DNA of 64,000 bases from Polaribacter sp. BAL334. Lineage in GTDB: Bacteria; Bacteroidota; Bacteroidia; Flavobacteriales; Flavobacteriaceae. The notes under the pieces are model-generated. The model did not search any database, was not told the DNA's origin, and saw only the letters and a list, made by a program, of their open reading frames with translations. Below, one piece after another: positions 61,701 to 64,000 of the stretch; positions within the stretch are counted from its first letter, which is position 1, and each line of letters begins with the position of its first letter. The stretch lies in assembly GCF_015767435.1 (NCBI RefSeq), contig NZ_JADWOV010000245.1, positions 80,977 through 144,976 of the forward strand, written 5' to 3'. The position numbers and the translations under genes are program-made.

Positions 61701-61815
61701 TTTGCCACGAATTCACGGATTTTTTATAAATATGAATCCTATAAATTTAAATTTTCATCAAAGATGAAAACAATTATTGTGATGAAATCCTTAAAATTGG
61801 TGAATTCGTGGCAAA
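61701..61815. repeat. Inverted repeat with 16-base perfect arms
   Basis: In the gene-free stretch 61572-61932. Arms tttgccacgaattcac (61701-61716) and gtgaattcgtggcaaa (61800-61815) are exact reverse complements, separated by 83 bases with no open frame. It resembles a dispersed palindromic element or a small MITE-like unit. Apart from this, the terminator and the tandem duplication at 61880, the stretch shows nothing. Confidence 0.75.
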
Positions 61816-61879
61816 AAAAATCTATTTTATTATCCAATAAAATAATTTGACTCAACGGGTTAATTTAAATTTGTTTATT

Positions 61880-61921
61880 CTTGCTTCTTTTCTCTTTTTT
61901 CTTGCTTCTTTTCTCTTTTTT
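61880..61921. repeat. 21-base tandem duplication
   Basis: A pyrimidine-rich unit starting cttgcttcttttctc is repeated exactly twice, head to tail (61880-61900 and 61901-61921), just past the 3' end of the EamA gene. Likely slippage. Confidence 0.8.
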
Positions 61922-61932
61922 CTCGATTCTTA

Positions 61933-62805
61933 TTACCTAGCCCTATTCACCAAATACACTCCAAACATAATGATAAATCCTGCAAATAGTTGTAGAATAC
62001 TCAGTTTTTCACCATCTAAAAATCCCCAGAAAATGGCTACTAAAGGCATTAAATAGGTAACAGAAGAAGCAAAAACAGGTGTTGAAATTTGAACCAATTT
62101 GGTGTATAACACTTTGGCAATTCCTGTTCCGAAAATTGCGAGAATTACTACATAGAATATAGAATCCATTTGCATTTGATTTCCTGAAAAAGTGCTAAAA
62201 AATCCTGAAAAATAAAGGACTGCAATTGCAGGTGGTAACATCATCAAAAAATTTCCTGTGATGATTGCCAAAGCATCTAAATCCGAAAGATGTTTTTTTA
62301 AAATATTTACATTCATAGCATATCCAAAGGTTGCCAAAATAGCCAATAATGAAAACCAATAATTTTGATTCGGATTCATATCTGCCCCTTTTAAAATAAG
62401 GATAGAAGTTCCAATCAAACCAAATAAAATACCTATAAATTGCTTTTTCTTGAAACCAAATCCAAAAACTACTATTCCAATGATAAACGTATTGAAAGGC
62501 GTAAAAGAATTCAACATGGAAGCAATAGCACTATCAATTTCTTGAACCGCAAACGAAAATAAAAAAACAGGAAAAAAAGTTCCTAAAAAAGCGGTGTAAA
62601 AGATATACTTCCATTGATTTTTCTTGATTTTTTTCAAGCTAGAAAAACCAATCATCAATAATAAAATAGAAGAAGTTGTAATTCGTAAAGCACTCAAAGT
62701 TATAGGCTCAAAACCCAATAATGCTTTTTTAATTAAAATATAGGAGCTACCCCAAACTAAAGTAAGTAAAACAAGAAACAACCATTTTCGTTGTTGTAAA
62801 TTCAT
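61933..62805 (-). CDS. EamA/DMT-superfamily transporter
   Basis: 290-residue inner-membrane protein with ten helices in two EamA repeats (W-G-S-S-Y-I-L-I-K-K near the start and the second repeat from about 148). Such carriers export or import small metabolites such as amino acids; the substrate cannot be told from sequence. Single gene, divergent from the HMA lipoprotein gene. Confidence 0.92.
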   Translation of the reverse strand: MNLQQRKWLFLVLLTLVWGSSYILIKKALLGFEPITLSALRITTSSILLLMIGFSSLKKIKKNQWKYIFYTAFLGTFFPVFLFSFAVQEIDSAIASMLNSFTPFNTFIIGIVVFGFGFKKKQFIGILFGLIGTSILILKGADMNPNQNYWFSLLAILATFGYAMNVNILKKHLSDLDALAIITGNFLMMLPPAIAVLYFSGFFSTFSGNQMQMDSIFYVVILAIFGTGIAKVLYTKLVQISTPVFASSVTYLMPLVAIFWGFLDGEKLSILQLFAGFIIMFGVYLVNRAR

Positions 62806-62899
62806 AAAGAAAAAATTGCGACTGCAAAATTCTAATAATTTCTGTAAAGAGCTGTATTATAATTTATAAATTTGCAACATAATTTAATCAGAAAATCTT

Positions 62900-63340
62900 A
62901 TGAACACAAAAAAAATAATTTTCAGTATTGCAGTTGCCTGTTTATTCATGGTTTCATGTAAAAAAGAAGCAGCAAAAGTTGAGTTGCCTGTTGAAAAAGC
63001 GCAAGTTTCATTGGCTATTTCAGGAATGACTTGCGAAATTGGTTGTGCAAAAACCATTCAATCAAAATTATCAAAAAAAGAAGGTGTTTTAGATGCCAAA
63101 GTTGTTTTTGCAGATAGCATTGCCACCATCGAATTTGATTCAAATAAAACTTCGGAAAAAGACTTAATTGCTTTTGTTGATGGCATTGCAGGAGGAGATT
63201 TGTACAAAGCTTCTATCCATAAAAAAGAAAATCATTCATGTACTGAAAAGTGCGAAAAAGAATGTGACAACAAAACCGCCACAAAAATGGAATGTAAAAA
63301 AGATTGTAAAATGGCTTGTTGTGCTGATAAAAAAAGTTAA
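62900..63340 (+). CDS. HMA-domain lipoprotein with Cys-rich tail
   Basis: 146-residue lipoprotein (lipobox at Cys20, M-V-S-C-K). Residues 35-105 form a heavy-metal-associated ferredoxin-like domain, but the metal loop is G-M-T-C-E-I-G-C, a C-x3-C (Cys45, Cys49) where C-x2-C is usual. The C-terminal 35 residues carry seven Cys (C-T-E-K-C, K-E-C, M-E-C, K-D-C, A-C-C) between Lys/Glu, like a small metal-binding peptide. It may trap copper or another soft metal at the membrane. Single gene with its own terminator. Confidence 0.88.
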   Translation: MNTKKIIFSIAVACLFMVSCKKEAAKVELPVEKAQVSLAISGMTCEIGCAKTIQSKLSKKEGVLDAKVVFADSIATIEFDSNKTSEKDLIAFVDGIAGGDLYKASIHKKENHSCTEKCEKECDNKTATKMECKKDCKMACCADKKS

Positions 63341-63367
63341 AGTTCAATAAAAACTTAAAAATAGAAG

Positions 63368-63393
63368 CCGTCTCAATTCTAAATTTGAGACGG
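63368..63393 (+). terminator. Terminator after the HMA lipoprotein gene
   Basis: A 9-base stem (ccgtctcaa / ttgagacgg) closes an 8-base loop and runs into T8. The spacer from here to 63622 shows no other feature. Confidence 0.8.
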
Positions 63394-63622
63394 TTTTTTT
63401 TATTAAAAAAATTACCTAAAAAGGCTTTAAAGTTTTATTGTACTTGATTTGTTCATTGAAATATTTTCCTGTTTTTTTTCTATAATATTATCTAATTCAT
63501 TACATATTTTTCACTTTACAATATATTAACATACAGCTTGAATACTTAATAATCACTTAACCAAAAAAAATGATTGCTAAACTAATTTTGCAATTCATTA
63601 TATTAACTATATAAACTTAATT

Positions 63623-64000
63623 ATGAAAAAAATTTTACTTTTATGTGTTTTATTTGCTAGTTCAATAGCATTTAGTCAAGTTACATTTATAACCACAGAT
63701 ACAAATTGGTCTGGGGATGTAAACATTGACGGAAAAGTTGTTGTGAATAATAATGCAACTTTAACGATTCAACCTGGAACAGTTATCAAAGCTGCTTTTA
63801 AATCTGACCCAGTTGATGCTTCTGCTTTAGTGATTGCTAAAGGTGCTAAATTAATGGCAAACGGAACTGCTGCTTTACCTATCGTTTTTACTGCTGCTGC
63901 TGATCCCTTAACAGCTGCAAACGTTGCTGCTGGTGTGTATGTTGCTCCTGGTCATGACTTAGACTTAAACGGTCTTTGGGGTGGAGTTATCATTTTAGGA
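63623..64000 (+). CDS. Secreted protein with parallel-beta-like repeats (3' end cut by window)
   Basis: Open frame of 126 codons to the window edge. Signal peptide M-K-K-I-L-L-L-C-V-L-F-A-S-S-I-A-F-S, cut before Q. The mature part begins with W-S-G-D-V-N-I-D-G-K-V-V-V-N-N-N-A-T-L-T-I-Q-P and G-T-V-I-K-A, then L-W-G-G-V-I-I-L-G. This is the phrase seen at the start of large Bacteroidota surface proteins with right-handed beta-helix or T9SS-type architecture. Full length and any C-terminal sorting signal lie outside the window. It is Ala-rich and may be highly expressed. Confidence 0.85.
   Translation, partial: MKKILLLCVLFASSIAFSQVTFITTDTNWSGDVNIDGKVVVNNNATLTIQPGTVIKAAFKSDPVDASALVIAKGAKLMANGTAALPIVFTAAADPLTAANVAAGVYVAPGHDLDLNGLWGGVIILG

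Overview
The window is chromosomal DNA from a low-GC member of the Bacteroidota, almost certainly a marine Flavobacteriaceae (Polaribacter/Tenacibaculum-like). The evidence is the gliding genes gldD and gldE, a TonB-dependent receptor with a carboxypeptidase-like plug, DUF5689 and DUF3098 proteins, a 30-codon bL38/COX24-type ribosomal gene, and promoters of the TTG-N(17-23)-TAnnTTTG type. Genus is an inference. No rRNA, tRNA, CRISPR array, intact transposase or integrase was seen. Most of the window is dense, ordinary core genome.

Layout. 1-1234: a TatD nuclease (cut by the window edge) and ogt. 1235-9642: a probable inserted block. It holds a decayed RayT-like transposase end, a LytS/LytTR two-component system, and a DUF2147 protein followed by a complete TolC/adaptor/FtsX-permease/ATPase exporter and an unusual outer-membrane protein. 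The last codons of ogt are found again, diverged, at the far edge. 9734-20491: a very large outer-membrane protein, a CzcA-TolC fusion efflux pump with its adaptor, two tandem paralogous barrels and a DUF2892 protein. 20544-30803: housekeeping and surface genes (glyS, comF, Big_5 lipoprotein, Na+/H+ antiporter, DinB, ArsC-like, glycosyltransferase, tdk-alr, mscL). 30859-34562: an OMP and the truB-uppP-DUF3098-ftsX group plus methylmalonyl-CoA epimerase. 34631-40028: a DUF5689 lipoprotein, a TonB receptor and a secreted nuclease, a likely nucleic-acid scavenging locus. 40104-45797: rng, the bL38-like gene, hup, mutY, ssb, gldE, gldD.

45944-54088 is a minus-strand molybdenum cofactor locus (moeB, mobA, moaC, moeA, moaA) with a split YeeE/YedE sulfur transporter and waaA. 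Two accessory cassettes sit between its genes: a four-helix-bundle (S23-type) gene bracketed by inverted repeats, and a ParDE toxin-antitoxin pair. moaD and moaE are not in the window. 54319-57024 is a second LytTR regulator with a HisKA_2 kinase. Then come rpmA-rplU, an M16 peptidase pair, an EamA transporter, a Cys-rich HMA lipoprotein, and the start of a secreted protein that runs off the window.

The best candidates for new biology are the island at the ogt 3' end, with its self-contained sensor/exporter module, and the repeat-bracketed four-helix-bundle gene inside the Moco operon. I did not find a clear, wholly novel defence or mobile system, and I do not claim one.
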